Shown: positions 1 through 5,742 of the stretch, one piece after another
Layout of the letters: every line of letters begins with the position of its first letter
Position numbering within the stretch: the first letter of the stretch is position 1
NCBI GenBank assembly: GCA_017610505.1
Contig: JAFCBX010000009.1
Span: 1-12,418 of the forward strand
Source of the DNA: Methanosarcinales archaeon
Lineage (GTDB): Archaea > Nanobdellota > Nanobdellia > Woesearchaeales > CG1-02-33-12
Direction of reading: 5' to 3'
DNA: 12,418 nt
The notes under the pieces: model-generated
What the model was told of the DNA's origin: nothing
Seen by the model: the letters and a program-made list of their open reading frames with translations, nothing else
Database searches by the model: none
Position numbers and translations under genes: made by a program

Positions 1-339
1 TTAAAATCACATAAATCAGAGAAAAAAAGACGCTCTGTTGGAAACCTTGGGCCTTGGAATCAGTCAGCTATGTGGAGGGTTGCACAGCCAGGGCAGATGG
101 GTTACCATACAAGAACAGATTATAATAAGCTGATAATCAAAATTTCAGACAAGCCAGATGAGATAAATCCAAAATCCGGCTTTAAGCATTATGGCATTTT
201 AAAAAACAGCTATATCCTGATTAAAGGCTCTATACAAGGGCCTGCAAAAAGGCTTATAAGACTGAATTATGCTGTAAGGCCTCATAAAAGAAAACACTCA
301 GAAACATTTGAAATAGAGCATATTAATATTCAAAAATGA
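1..339 (+). CDS. rpl3: Large-subunit ribosomal protein uL3, C-terminal part (5' truncated)
   Basis: This is the last 112 codons of uL3, an early-assembling 50S protein whose extended loop approaches the peptidyl-transferase centre. The reading frame is open from base 1, upstream of the first internal ATG at 70, so the gene clearly continues off the left edge. The recognisable segment is SVGNLGPWNQSAMW followed by GQMGYHTRTDYNK, the conserved uL3 loop and basic stretch near the rRNA core. The C-terminal strands (YGILKNSYILIKGSIQGPAKRL) match the archaeal/eukaryotic form. The stop TGA at 337-339 overlaps the uL4 start as ATGA, which suggests translational coupling. Being first in the cluster ahead of uL4 is the usual archaeal order. 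Confidence 0.97.
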   Translation, partial: LKSHKSEKKRRSVGNLGPWNQSAMWRVAQPGQMGYHTRTDYNKLIIKISDKPDEINPKSGFKHYGILKNSYILIKGSIQGPAKRLIRLNYAVRPHKRKHSETFEIEHINIQK

Positions 340-1139
340 AATTATCAATATTAAATATATCAAAAGAAGAAATTGGGAAGCAGGAACTTCCTAGCCAGTT
401 TAATGAAGATGTAAGGCCTGACCTTATAAAGAGGGCTGTTATCTCAATACAAGGCAATACAAGACAGGCCTATGGATCAGATCCAATGGCTGGAAAAAAA
501 TCTTCTGCAGAGCTTTCAAGAAGAAGGCATGTTTACAAAACATCATATGGCTATGGAATCTCAAGGGTTCCAAGAAAAATCATGAGCAGCAGAGGAACAA
601 GAATGAACTGGGTCGGTGCCTTTGCACCTGGAACAGTTGGCGGAAGAAGAGCTCACCCACCAAAAGCTAGTAAAAATTGGACAAAGAAAATCAACAAAAA
701 AGAAAGAAGAAAGGCAATAAGAAGCGCAATTGCTGCAACACTATCAAAAGAGCTTGTAAGCAAGAATCATATTATTCCTGATAATTACCCATTTATAATA
801 GAAAATAAGTTTGAATCATTGAAGAAAACAAAAGAAGTAAAAGATGTTTTGAAAAAAATGGGCCTTGAAAAAGAGCTTGAAAGGGTAAGTGAAAAGACAA
901 TAAGAAGCGGAAAAGGGAAGAAAAGAGGAAGAAAATACAAAAGCAAAACAGGGCCATTAATCATAGTTTCAAAAGACTGTGCTTTATTGAAAGCAGCAAA
1001 AAACATAGCTGGAATTAATGTAAGGATTGTTAAATCACTTAATGCAAAATCATTAGCACCCTCAGCTAGCCCAGGTCGCTTAGCAATATGGACACAGGAT
1101 GCAGTCAAGGAATTAGGAGATAAAAGATTATTCATGTAA
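336..1139 (+). CDS. rpl4: Large-subunit ribosomal protein uL4
   Basis: uL4 is a 50S protein whose long loop lines the constriction of the nascent-peptide exit tunnel. At 267 residues it has the usual archaeal/eukaryotic length. The diagnostic loop is visible around residues 45-110: GSDPMAGKKSSAELSRRR, then YGYGISRVPRKIMSSRG, then AFAPGTVGGRRAHPPK. The basic KKERRKAIRSAIAAT helix follows. The C-terminal domain contains SKDCALLKAAKNIAGINVR and ends near APSASPGRLAIW. The start is fixed by an ATGA overlap with uL3. No Shine-Dalgarno sequence is visible upstream, so initiation probably depends on coupling. In bacteria uL4 autoregulates the S10 operon, but nothing here shows that role. Confidence 0.98.
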   Translation: MKLSILNISKEEIGKQELPSQFNEDVRPDLIKRAVISIQGNTRQAYGSDPMAGKKSSAELSRRRHVYKTSYGYGISRVPRKIMSSRGTRMNWVGAFAPGTVGGRRAHPPKASKNWTKKINKKERRKAIRSAIAATLSKELVSKNHIIPDNYPFIIENKFESLKKTKEVKDVLKKMGLEKELERVSEKTIRSGKGKKRGRKYKSKTGPLIIVSKDCALLKAAKNIAGINVRIVKSLNAKSLAPSASPGRLAIWTQDAVKELGDKRLFM

Positions 1140-1140
1140 A

Positions 1141-1398
1141 ATGGAACCATACAAAGTTATCAAATATCCATTGTCAACAGAAAAATCTGTTAGGCTAATG
1201 GAATCAGAGAACAAGCTTATTTTTACTGTAAACAGGAGTGCAACAAAACAGGATGTAAAAAAAGCAATTGAAGAGATGTTCAAGGTAAAGGTAATAAAGG
1301 TAAATTTAGCAATAAATGGCAATGAAAAAAAGGCATATGTCAAATTAAGTGATGAGACACCAGCTATTGATATTGCAACACAACTAGGGTTGATGTAG
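1141..1398 (+). CDS. rpl23: Large-subunit ribosomal protein uL23
   Basis: uL23 sits at the outer rim of the exit tunnel, where it contacts 23S rRNA domain III and forms the main docking site for SRP and the translocon. The 85-residue protein is the compact archaeal form. It opens with YKVIKYPLSTEKSVRLME, and the central TVNRSATKQDVKKAIEEMF and VKVIKVNL form the alpha/beta core. It ends with AIDIATQLGLM, a normal archaeal C-terminus. The start lies 1 nt after the uL4 stop and has no Shine-Dalgarno sequence. The stop is TAG, the only amber stop among the 24 gene ends in the window. It is followed by the one substantial spacer of the operon. Confidence 0.97.
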   Translation: MEPYKVIKYPLSTEKSVRLMESENKLIFTVNRSATKQDVKKAIEEMFKVKVIKVNLAINGNEKKAYVKLSDETPAIDIATQLGLM

Positions 1399-1432
1399 AA
1401 ATGCGGAGGGAAAAATAAAGATTAAGGGAAGA

Positions 1433-1462
1433 GTGGGACTTCAACGAAGTTGAATGTCGCAC
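1433..1462 (+). promoter_or_regulatory. RNA hairpin 1 in the uL23-uL2 spacer
   Basis: TTCAAC (1440-1445) pairs with GTTGAA (1449-1454) around a GAA triloop. Below a single bulged T (1455), GAC (1437-1439) pairs with GTC (1456-1458). A G-G mismatch follows (1436/1459), then GTG (1433-1435) pairs with CAC (1460-1462). That makes 12 base pairs in 30 nt. No T-run follows directly at the base, so it is not a simple intrinsic terminator. Its function is unknown. Confidence 0.5.
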
Positions 1463-1472
1463 ATGTTTTTCC

Positions 1473-1493
1473 GAGGTTTTTATTAAAAAGCTC
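1473..1493 (+). promoter_or_regulatory. RNA hairpin 2 abutting the uL2 start codon
   Basis: GAG (1473-1475) pairs with CTC (1491-1493). A G-G mismatch (1476/1490) follows, then TTTTT (1477-1481) pairs with AAAAA (1485-1489) around an ATT loop. The ATG of uL2 begins at the very next base (1494). GAGG at the 5' side is the only Shine-Dalgarno-like sequence nearby. It is 17 nt from the ATG in the unfolded RNA, and folding would place it next to the start codon but base-paired. The stem is weak apart from GAG/CTC. Confidence 0.42.
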
Positions 1494-2207
1494 ATGGGTA
1501 AAAGGCTTATACAACAGGCAAGGGGAAAAGGAGGCCCAACATACAGGGCACCTAGCTTCAGGTATAAGGGAAAACCATCATACCTCCCACACAAAGAAAA
1601 ATTAAATGCAAAAATTATTGATATAATAAGATGTGCCGGCCATTCAGCGCCATTAGTTGTCCTGGAATACAGCAATAATATTAGAAATCTTATGATTGCA
1701 CCTGAGGGAATAAGAGTAGGAGATGTTGTTGAATGCGGTGAAAAAACAGCCCCAGAAAATGGCAATATGCTTTTGCTTAAAGATGTCCCTGAGGGAACAT
1801 TAATTTATAATATAGAAGGCCAGCCAGGCGACGGTGGAAAGTTTGTAAGGTCATCCGGAGCATTTGCAAGAGTAATTGCAAAAATGAAAAACAAGATTGT
1901 TGTTCAGTTGCCTTCAAAAAAACAAAAAGAATTTCACCCAAACTGCAGGGCAACAATTGGCATGATTGCTGGAAGCGGAAGAAAGGAAAAACCATTTTTA
2001 AAGGCTGGAAAAAAATTTTATGCAATGAAAGCAAAAAACAAGTTATGGCCAAGCATATCTGGCACATCACAGAATGCTGTTGATCATCCATTTGGCGGCT
2101 CAAGCTCAAACCACAAAGGAAAACCAACAGTAGCGCCAAAAAATGCTCCTCCAGGAAGAAATGTTGGTGCATTACATCCAAGAAGGATGGGAAGGAAGAA
2201 GAAGTAA
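1494..2207 (+). CDS. rpl2: Large-subunit ribosomal protein uL2
   Basis: uL2 is a 50S core protein needed for subunit association and for the peptidyl-transferase environment. At 237 residues it is a typical archaeal length. It has the archaeal N-terminus MGKRLIQQARGKGGPTYRAP, then the OB-like and SH3-like domains (for example EGIRVGDVVECG at 71-82 and PEGTLIYNIEGQPGDGG at 99-115). The C-terminal rRNA-binding loop includes NAVDHPFGGSSSNHKGK, with the conserved histidine at residue 198, and a basic PPGRNVG...RRMGRKKK tail. The ATG at 1494 gives the family's standard N-terminus, so the upstream spacer is not coding. It is the only gene in the window preceded by a long structured leader. Confidence 0.98.
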   Translation: MGKRLIQQARGKGGPTYRAPSFRYKGKPSYLPHKEKLNAKIIDIIRCAGHSAPLVVLEYSNNIRNLMIAPEGIRVGDVVECGEKTAPENGNMLLLKDVPEGTLIYNIEGQPGDGGKFVRSSGAFARVIAKMKNKIVVQLPSKKQKEFHPNCRATIGMIAGSGRKEKPFLKAGKKFYAMKAKNKLWPSISGTSQNAVDHPFGGSSSNHKGKPTVAPKNAPPGRNVGALHPRRMGRKKK

Positions 2208-2208
2208 A

Positions 2209-2589
2209 ATGGCAAAAAAAGAATTCACTTACAGGGGAAAAACTCTTGAAGAGTTAAATAGCATGAGCATCAATGATTTTGCAGGACTTGTTCCTGCAAG
2301 GCAAAGAAGGAGCCTTAAAAGGGAGAGAACAGACTCACAGAGAATATTTATGAGTAAGGTAATGAAAAGTAATAACATAAAAACAAAATGCAGGGATGTA
2401 ATAATCATTCCACAGATGGTTGGAAAAAACATAAGAATCCATAATGGAAAAGATTTTATCCCAATATTAATACAGCCTGAGATGGTTGGTCATTATCTCG
2501 GGGAATTTGTACTAACAAGAAAAAGGGTAACACATCACGCACCTGGTGTTGGAGCTACAAGGTCAAGCGCAAGTCTTTCAGTAAGGTAA
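2209..2589 (+). CDS. rps19: Small-subunit ribosomal protein uS19
   Basis: uS19 is a 30S head protein that forms a dimer-like pair with uS13 near the A site. The 126-residue product starts at the ATG at 2209, 1 nt after the uL2 stop, giving MAKKEFTYRGKTLEEL. The frame stays open further upstream but only within uL2 coding sequence, so the longer version is rejected. Core motifs are LVPARQRRSLKRERT (about 28-42), KTKCRDVIIIPQMVGKNI (about 57-74) and the C-terminal GEFVLTRKRVTHHAPGVGAT with terminal SSASLSVR. The upstream GGAAGGAAG in the uL2 tail codons may serve as a weak ribosome-binding sequence. Confidence 0.97.
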   Translation: MAKKEFTYRGKTLEELNSMSINDFAGLVPARQRRSLKRERTDSQRIFMSKVMKSNNIKTKCRDVIIIPQMVGKNIRIHNGKDFIPILIQPEMVGHYLGEFVLTRKRVTHHAPGVGATRSSASLSVR

Positions 2590-2593
2590 GAAA

Positions 2594-3418
2594 ATGTCGC
2601 AATATAAATATTCAGCAATAATAAATGAGCATAGGGCAAGGGCTGTTGGATTATTGATGCCTATATCAACAAAGCAGGGCATTGAAATATGCAGCCTTAT
2701 CAGGGGGAAGAACCTCCAGAAAGCAAGAGAAATATTAAATGAAGTTATTGACATGAAAAGGCCTATTCCATTCAAAAGATTTACAGAAGGTGCAGGCCAC
2801 AAGCATGGGATAGGTCCTGGGAAATACCCTGTGAAAGCATGCAGGGAAATATTAAAATTAGTCAATCTTGTTGAGGCAAATGCACAGCACAAGGGTTTGG
2901 ACACATCAAGCCTTTGGATAATACATATATGTGCCAAGAAAGGGCCTAAGTCATGGCATTACGGCAGACAAAGCAGGATAGCAATGAAGAGAACTCATGT
3001 TGAGATAGTTGTTGAAGAAAAGGAAATTAAAAAAGAAAAAAAGAAGGATGTTGTTAAGGAAAAACAATCAGAAGTAATCAAAAAGCAGGAAGAGAAAAAA
3101 GTTAAAGAAGTTAAGGAGAAACCAAAAGAAGAAAAATCTATTGCTCAAAAAACAGAAAAAGTTGAGAAAAAACCAGAAGTAAAAAAGCAGGATATTAAAA
3201 CTGAACAATCACAAGAAATAAAAAAACCAGCAGAAGAAAAACCTGCTGAAGCTAAAGCAGAGAACAATATCGAAGAGAAAAAAGATGATGTTAAGAAAGA
3301 ACAACCAAAAGAAAATGTTCCAACTGCTGCTGAGCTGGCAGAAAAAGCCAAATCCAAAAAGGTTCCTGCAACTAATGAACTAACAAAGAAAAAAGAAAGC
3401 AAAGTGGATAAAAAATGA
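2594..3418 (+). CDS. rpl22: Large-subunit ribosomal protein uL22 with long Lys/Glu C-terminal tail
   Basis: uL22 has a beta-hairpin that reaches into the exit tunnel beside uL4. Residues 1-141 are the complete archaeal uL22 fold. They include RARAVGLLMPISTKQGIEIC, the GAGHKHGIGPGKYP loop at 66-79 and HYGRQSRIAMKRTHVEIVV at 122-140. Residues 142-274 are an added tail dominated by Lys, Glu, Pro and Ala. It is low-complexity and probably disordered or partly helical, and it nearly doubles the usual length of about 150. Near the end, VPTAAELAEKAK (242-253) and VPATNELTKKK (257-267) form a degenerate internal repeat. The segment KSIAQKTEKVEKK (181-193) closely matches the uL15 tail. AGGTAAG before the ATG is a partial Shine-Dalgarno sequence. 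The stop overlaps the uS3 start as ATGA. Confidence 0.97.
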   Translation: MSQYKYSAIINEHRARAVGLLMPISTKQGIEICSLIRGKNLQKAREILNEVIDMKRPIPFKRFTEGAGHKHGIGPGKYPVKACREILKLVNLVEANAQHKGLDTSSLWIIHICAKKGPKSWHYGRQSRIAMKRTHVEIVVEEKEIKKEKKKDVVKEKQSEVIKKQEEKKVKEVKEKPKEEKSIAQKTEKVEKKPEVKKQDIKTEQSQEIKKPAEEKPAEAKAENNIEEKKDDVKKEQPKENVPTAAELAEKAKSKKVPATNELTKKKESKVDKK

Positions 3419-4203
3419 TTGAAAGACAGATTGTTGCACAAAAAAAGAAAGAATATCAGATCCAGGAAATGATTGCCAAGAATGTTAAAGGCTCTGGCTA
3501 TAGCCATACAAAACTTCAAAGGACCCCCCTTGGAGAAAAGATAATAATCCATGCAGCAAGGCCAGGATTAATTGTAGGAAGAAAGGGCCAGAATATAACA
3601 AAACTTACAAAGAAGCTAAAAAGTGGTTTTGATCTGGAGAATCCTCAGATAGAAATTAATGAAATAGAAAACATAAACCTCAATGCACAGGTTGTTGCCG
3701 GGAAAATTGCAGAATCATTGGAAAGATTTGGAACTGCAAGGTTTAAGGGAATAATGCATAAAACAATGGAAGAGGTAATGAGTGCAGGAGCACTTGGAAT
3801 AGAAATTGTTATATCAGGAAAAATACCCGGATCAAGGGCAAAATCATGGAGGGTTTACTCTGGTTACCTGAAAAAATGTGGCGATATTGCAATAACAGGA
3901 GTAGATAAATCAAAGGTTAAGGCTGTCATAAAAACAGGGGTTGTTGGTGTTAAGGTAAGCATTATGCCTCCTGACATAAAGCTGCCAGATAGAATACAGC
4001 TTTTGGAAGAAAAACAGGAAATCATAGAAGAAATTAAAGAAAAAGAACCTGTTGAAGAAGAAGAAAAGCCTAATGCAGGTGAAGAATTAAAGAATAAACA
4101 AGGAAAAGAAGATAAAAAAATTAAAGCAAAAAAAGAACCTAAAAAAATTGTGAAAAAAACAACCAAAAAAGAACCTAAAAAACAGGTAAAGAAAAAGGAT
4201 TAA
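3415..4203 (+). CDS. rps3: Small-subunit ribosomal protein uS3 with Lys/Glu C-terminal tail
   Basis: uS3 is a 30S head protein at the mRNA entry channel, where it binds and helps unwind incoming mRNA. The N-terminal KH domain is clear, with the GXXG loop as GRKG at residues 55-58 within ARPGLIVGRKGQNITKL. The uS3 C-terminal domain follows (FKGIMHKTMEEVMSAGALG at 110-128, ISGKIPGSRAKSWRVYSGY at 133-151, MPPDIKLPDRI at 184-194). From about residue 197 to 262 there is a charged tail. It begins Glu-rich and ends Lys-rich, with a 12-residue internal repeat built on KKEPKK. The start is fixed by the ATGA overlap with uL22. Confidence 0.97.
   Translation: MIERQIVAQKKKEYQIQEMIAKNVKGSGYSHTKLQRTPLGEKIIIHAARPGLIVGRKGQNITKLTKKLKSGFDLENPQIEINEIENINLNAQVVAGKIAESLERFGTARFKGIMHKTMEEVMSAGALGIEIVISGKIPGSRAKSWRVYSGYLKKCGDIAITGVDKSKVKAVIKTGVVGVKVSIMPPDIKLPDRIQLLEEKQEIIEEIKEKEPVEEEEKPNAGEELKNKQGKEDKKIKAKKEPKKIVKKTTKKEPKKQVKKKD
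4129..4182 (+). repeat. Short tandem repeat in the uS3 tail (two 18-nt copies, 36-nt period)
   Basis: AAAAAAGAACCTAAAAAA occurs at 4129-4146 and again at 4165-4182. The 36-nt offset equals 12 codons, so the frame is kept and the peptide repeats as KKEPKKIVKK then KKEPKKQVKK. This is consistent with a small in-frame tandem duplication. Because the tract is so A-rich, chance similarity contributes. Confidence 0.6.
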
Positions 4204-4204
4204 G

Positions 4205-4414
4205 ATGGCACTTAAGATAAAAGAAATTGAATCAATGGGCAAAGAAGAACTAAAAGCAAAGCTTGAGGAGCTTAAAAAAGAGCTGATTAAGCATAATGCC
4301 CAGATTGCCACAGGAACAAATCCAAAGAGTCCTGGGCAGGTTAAGGTAATGAAAAAAACAATAGCAAGGATTTTAACAGTCTTAAAAACCAAAGGTGGTG
4401 AAAAAAAGCAATGA
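4205..4414 (+). CDS. rpl29: Large-subunit ribosomal protein uL29
   Basis: uL29 is a small two-helix 50S protein next to uL23 at the exit-tunnel rim. The 69-residue product has the characteristic antiparallel helical hairpin. Helix 1 is rich in charged heptads (IKEIESMGKEELKAKLEELKK). The archaeal turn THNAQIATGTNPKSPG-like segment reads HNAQIATGTNPKSPG at 30-44, and helix 2 is VKVMKKTIARILTVLK. AAGGAT lies 5 nt upstream of the ATG and overlaps the end of uS3, acting as a good ribosome-binding sequence. It is the first of a trio with aIF1 and Rnp1 that sits here in many archaea. Confidence 0.96.
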   Translation: MALKIKEIESMGKEELKAKLEELKKELIKHNAQIATGTNPKSPGQVKVMKKTIARILTVLKTKGGEKKQ

Positions 4415-4719
4415 GTGAAATATGTCCAAAGTGTGGACTACCCAAGGAACTATGTGTTTGTGAAACAATAGCCAAAGAGAGCCAGATAATAAAGGTATAT
4501 GTAATAAAGAAAAAATTTGGCAAAAAATATACAGTAATAGAAGGCATTGACAGCAAGGAAATTAATATGAAAGACCTTACAAAAAAGCTGAAAACAAAGT
4601 TTGCATGCGGAGGAACAGCAAAAGAAGGTAAGATTGAACTTCAGGGAGATCACAAACAAAGGGTTAAGGAAAATCTTGTTCAGATGGGTTTTTCACAAGA
4701 GACAATTGATGTAAGATAA
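4411..4719 (+). CDS. Translation initiation factor aIF1 (SUI1 family)
   Basis: aIF1 binds the small subunit near the P site and enforces correct start-codon selection. The 102-residue protein has an N-terminal putative zinc-binding knuckle with Cys5, Cys8, Cys15 and Cys17 (CPKCGLPKELCVC), common in archaeal members. The SUI1 alpha/beta fold follows: GKKYTVIEGID at 37-47, KKLKTKFACGGTAKEGKIEL at 58-77 and the GDHKQRVKENLVQMGF helix. The start is an ATGA overlap with uL29. It is preceded by the strongest Shine-Dalgarno-like sequence in the window, AGGTGGTGA, about 9 nt upstream. That suggests it can initiate efficiently on its own rather than only by re-initiation. Confidence 0.96.
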   Translation: MSEICPKCGLPKELCVCETIAKESQIIKVYVIKKKFGKKYTVIEGIDSKEINMKDLTKKLKTKFACGGTAKEGKIELQGDHKQRVKENLVQMGFSQETIDVR

Positions 4720-4979
4720 TGGAATTCAATAAGAAAAAGCTTGCAAGAAGCGAGTTAATAGGTCTAGATGTAAAAATTATTGAATCAGAAAATCGCTTTA
4801 ATAGAGGCATAAAAGGCAAGATTATTGACGAGACAAAAAATATGTTTATAATTAAGACAAAAGAAACAAGAAAAAAAATAATCAAGGACCAGTGCGTTTT
4901 TGAATTTAAAGGAAAAAATATCCAAATCAATGGAAAATCGTTATCAACAAGGCCAGAAGAAAGAATCAAACAAAGGTGA
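4719..4979 (+). CDS. rnp1: Ribonuclease P protein component 1 (Rpp29/Pop4 family)
   Basis: This is a protein subunit of archaeal RNase P, which removes the 5' leader of precursor tRNAs. It pairs with Rpp21 on the specificity domain of the RNA. At 86 residues it is a short but complete version. It has an N-terminal basic helix followed by ELIGLDVKI (12-20), then the Sm-like barrel strands GIKGKIIDETKNMFIIKT (30-47) and KDQCVFEFKGKNIQING. The family's terminal RPEERIK motif is at 78-84. It overlaps the aIF1 stop by one base (TAATG) and ends directly before uS17. Its location between uL29/aIF1 and uS17 is the standard archaeal position. Confidence 0.94.
   Translation: MEFNKKKLARSELIGLDVKIIESENRFNRGIKGKIIDETKNMFIIKTKETRKKIIKDQCVFEFKGKNIQINGKSLSTRPEERIKQR
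4975..4979 (+). promoter_or_regulatory. Shine-Dalgarno sequence deciding the uS17 start
   Basis: GGTGA, extended to AGGTGA by the preceding A, matches the anti-Shine-Dalgarno end of 16S rRNA. It contains the TGA stop of rnp1. It lies 6 nt before the ATG at 4986 but directly touches the ATG at 4980. The spacing favours 4986 as the uS17 start. Confidence 0.6.
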
Positions 4980-4985
4980 ATGTTC

Positions 4986-5339
4986 ATGAATATTAAAACA
5001 AAAATACCAAAAGAACAAGCTGTAATTAAGAAACAAAAGCCAGTAAAGTCAAATCAGGAGTGTAATGACCCAAACTGCCCATTTCATGGCAGCCTAAAAT
5101 TAAGGGGGAGAACATTTACTGAAAAGGTTGTTAGTTCAAAATCACGTAGAAGTGCAACTATTGAGATAAAAACACGGCATTACATACAAAAATATGAAAG
5201 ATACGAAAAAAGAAAAACAAGATTACAAGTGCATAATCCGGACTGTATTAATGCAAAAGAGGGAGATATTGTTAAAGTGCAGGAATGCAGGCCAATAAGC
5301 AAAACAAAACATTTTGTAATAATTGAAAAGGTAAGATGA
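4986..5339 (+). CDS. rps17: Small-subunit ribosomal protein uS17
   Basis: uS17 is an early-binding 30S body protein of the OB fold. With the ATG at 4986 it has 117 residues; an in-frame ATG at 4980 would add two. I prefer 4986 because AGGTGA is then spaced 6 nt away. The archaeal/eukaryotic signature CNDPNCPFHGSLKLRGRTF is at 26-44, with Cys26 and Cys31. The OB core follows: RSATIEIKTRHYIQKYERY at 55-73 and KTRLQVHNPDCINAKEGDIV at 77-96. It ends VQECRPISKTKHFVIIEKVR. Its stop overlaps the uL14 start as ATGA. Confidence 0.96.
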   Translation: MNIKTKIPKEQAVIKKQKPVKSNQECNDPNCPFHGSLKLRGRTFTEKVVSSKSRRSATIEIKTRHYIQKYERYEKRKTRLQVHNPDCINAKEGDIVKVQECRPISKTKHFVIIEKVR

Positions 5340-5737
5340 AGGCATTAAAAGCAAAAGTAACAAAGGGATTAACCCTGGGATCTGAAGTCCCAACCTGCGA
5401 CAATTCAGGAGCTAAAATCATAAGGATATTTGGCGTGAAGAGATCCAAGACCGTAAAGGGAAAAATGCCCAGTGCAGGCGTTGGAGACCTTGTTATGGCA
5501 TCTGTAAAAAAGGGAAATCCTGATATGGCAAAGCAGGTTGTGATGGCAGTCATTGTCAGGCAGAAAAAGGAATACAGGCGCATGGACGGAACAAGAATAA
5601 AGTTTGAGGATAATGCAGCCGTGGTTTTAAAGGATGATAAGGGAAATCCTAAGGGGACCATATTCAAAGGGGCCATAGCAAAAGAGGCCTGCGAGAGATG
5701 GCCAGGCATAGCAAAACTGGCAAGAGTTATTGTGTGA
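5336..5737 (+). CDS. rpl14: Large-subunit ribosomal protein uL14
   Basis: uL14 lies at the subunit interface, where it forms bridge B5/B8 and is a docking site for anti-association and release factors. The 133-residue product has the full five-stranded barrel: LTLGSEVPTCDNSGAKIIRI at 12-31, then PSAGVGDLVMASVKKGNP at 45-62 and QVVMAVIVRQKKEYRR at 67-82. The DNAAVVLKDDKGNPKGT segment and the terminal ACERWPGIAKLARVIV helix follow. Base composition is slightly richer in GC here than in the neighbours, as expected for one of the most conserved proteins. AAAGGTAAG just upstream gives a modest ribosome-binding sequence inside the uS17 end. Confidence 0.98.
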   Translation: MKALKAKVTKGLTLGSEVPTCDNSGAKIIRIFGVKRSKTVKGKMPSAGVGDLVMASVKKGNPDMAKQVVMAVIVRQKKEYRRMDGTRIKFEDNAAVVLKDDKGNPKGTIFKGAIAKEACERWPGIAKLARVIV

Positions 5738-5738
5738 T
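5734..5738 (+). promoter_or_regulatory. Stop-embedded Shine-Dalgarno-like sequence for uL24
   Basis: GTGAT contains the TGA stop of uL14 (5735-5737) and lies 4 nt before the uL24 ATG at 5743. The same arrangement recurs before eS4 and eL32, suggesting that termination upstream and initiation downstream are coupled. Confidence 0.45.
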
Positions 5739-5742
5739 AATC

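Larger units (their letters stand above)
1399..1493 (+). promoter_or_regulatory. Structured uL23-uL2 spacer, candidate cis-acting RNA leader of uL2
   Basis: This 95-nt spacer contains no real gene and is much longer than any other junction here. It can form three helices. The first is a 12-bp hairpin at 1433-1462. The second is an enclosing stem, GGAAAAA (1409-1415) with TTTTTCC (1466-1472). The third is an 8-bp hairpin at 1473-1493 that ends exactly at the uL2 ATG. GAGG at 1473-1476, the only Shine-Dalgarno-like sequence near that ATG, lies inside the last hairpin. There are also two tiny open frames, 1401-1418 (MRREK) and 1463-1486 (MFFRGFY). Control of uL2 translation is an inference. A processing site or a transcription pause element would also fit. 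No clear TATA/BRE pair is visible. Confidence 0.5.

Noticed and set aside
1396..1425. Readthrough of the single TAG stop (uL23), for example as pyrrolysine, adding about nine residues up to TAA at 1423-1425.
   Set aside because: uL23 already ends at the normal archaeal position (LGLM), the added residues look like spacer sequence, and one TAG among 24 stops is what low usage would give.
1399..1462. Intrinsic terminator or internal promoter in the uL23-uL2 spacer.
   Set aside because: The strong hairpin is followed by GCACATG before any T-run, and no convincing TATA box with BRE is present. A weak T5 element downstream is not enough.
1399..1493. C/D-box or H/ACA guide RNA gene in the spacer.
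   Set aside because: No C/D box pair is seen, and hairpin 1 has no guide pocket or kink-turn like H/ACA RNAs.
2143..2208. N-terminally extended uS19 starting at 2143, and extended uL24 starting at 5698.
   Set aside because: The extra codons lie wholly within the upstream genes, while the downstream ATGs give standard family N-termini.
3145..3552. Long antisense open frames, such as those opposite the uL22, uS3 and eL32 tails.
   Set aside because: They are Phe/Ser/Leu-rich shadows produced by Lys/Glu codons on the + strand and have no family resemblance or coding signals.
4411..4470. Cys-X2-C / C-X-C knuckle on aIF1 as a new zinc-binding fusion.
   Set aside because: N-terminal cysteine knuckles of this form are common in archaeal aIF1, so it is expected.
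4205..4979. aIF1 and the RNase P protein inside a ribosomal operon as an unusual insertion.
   Set aside because: The order uL29, aIF1, Rnp1, uS17 is a widely shared archaeal arrangement.
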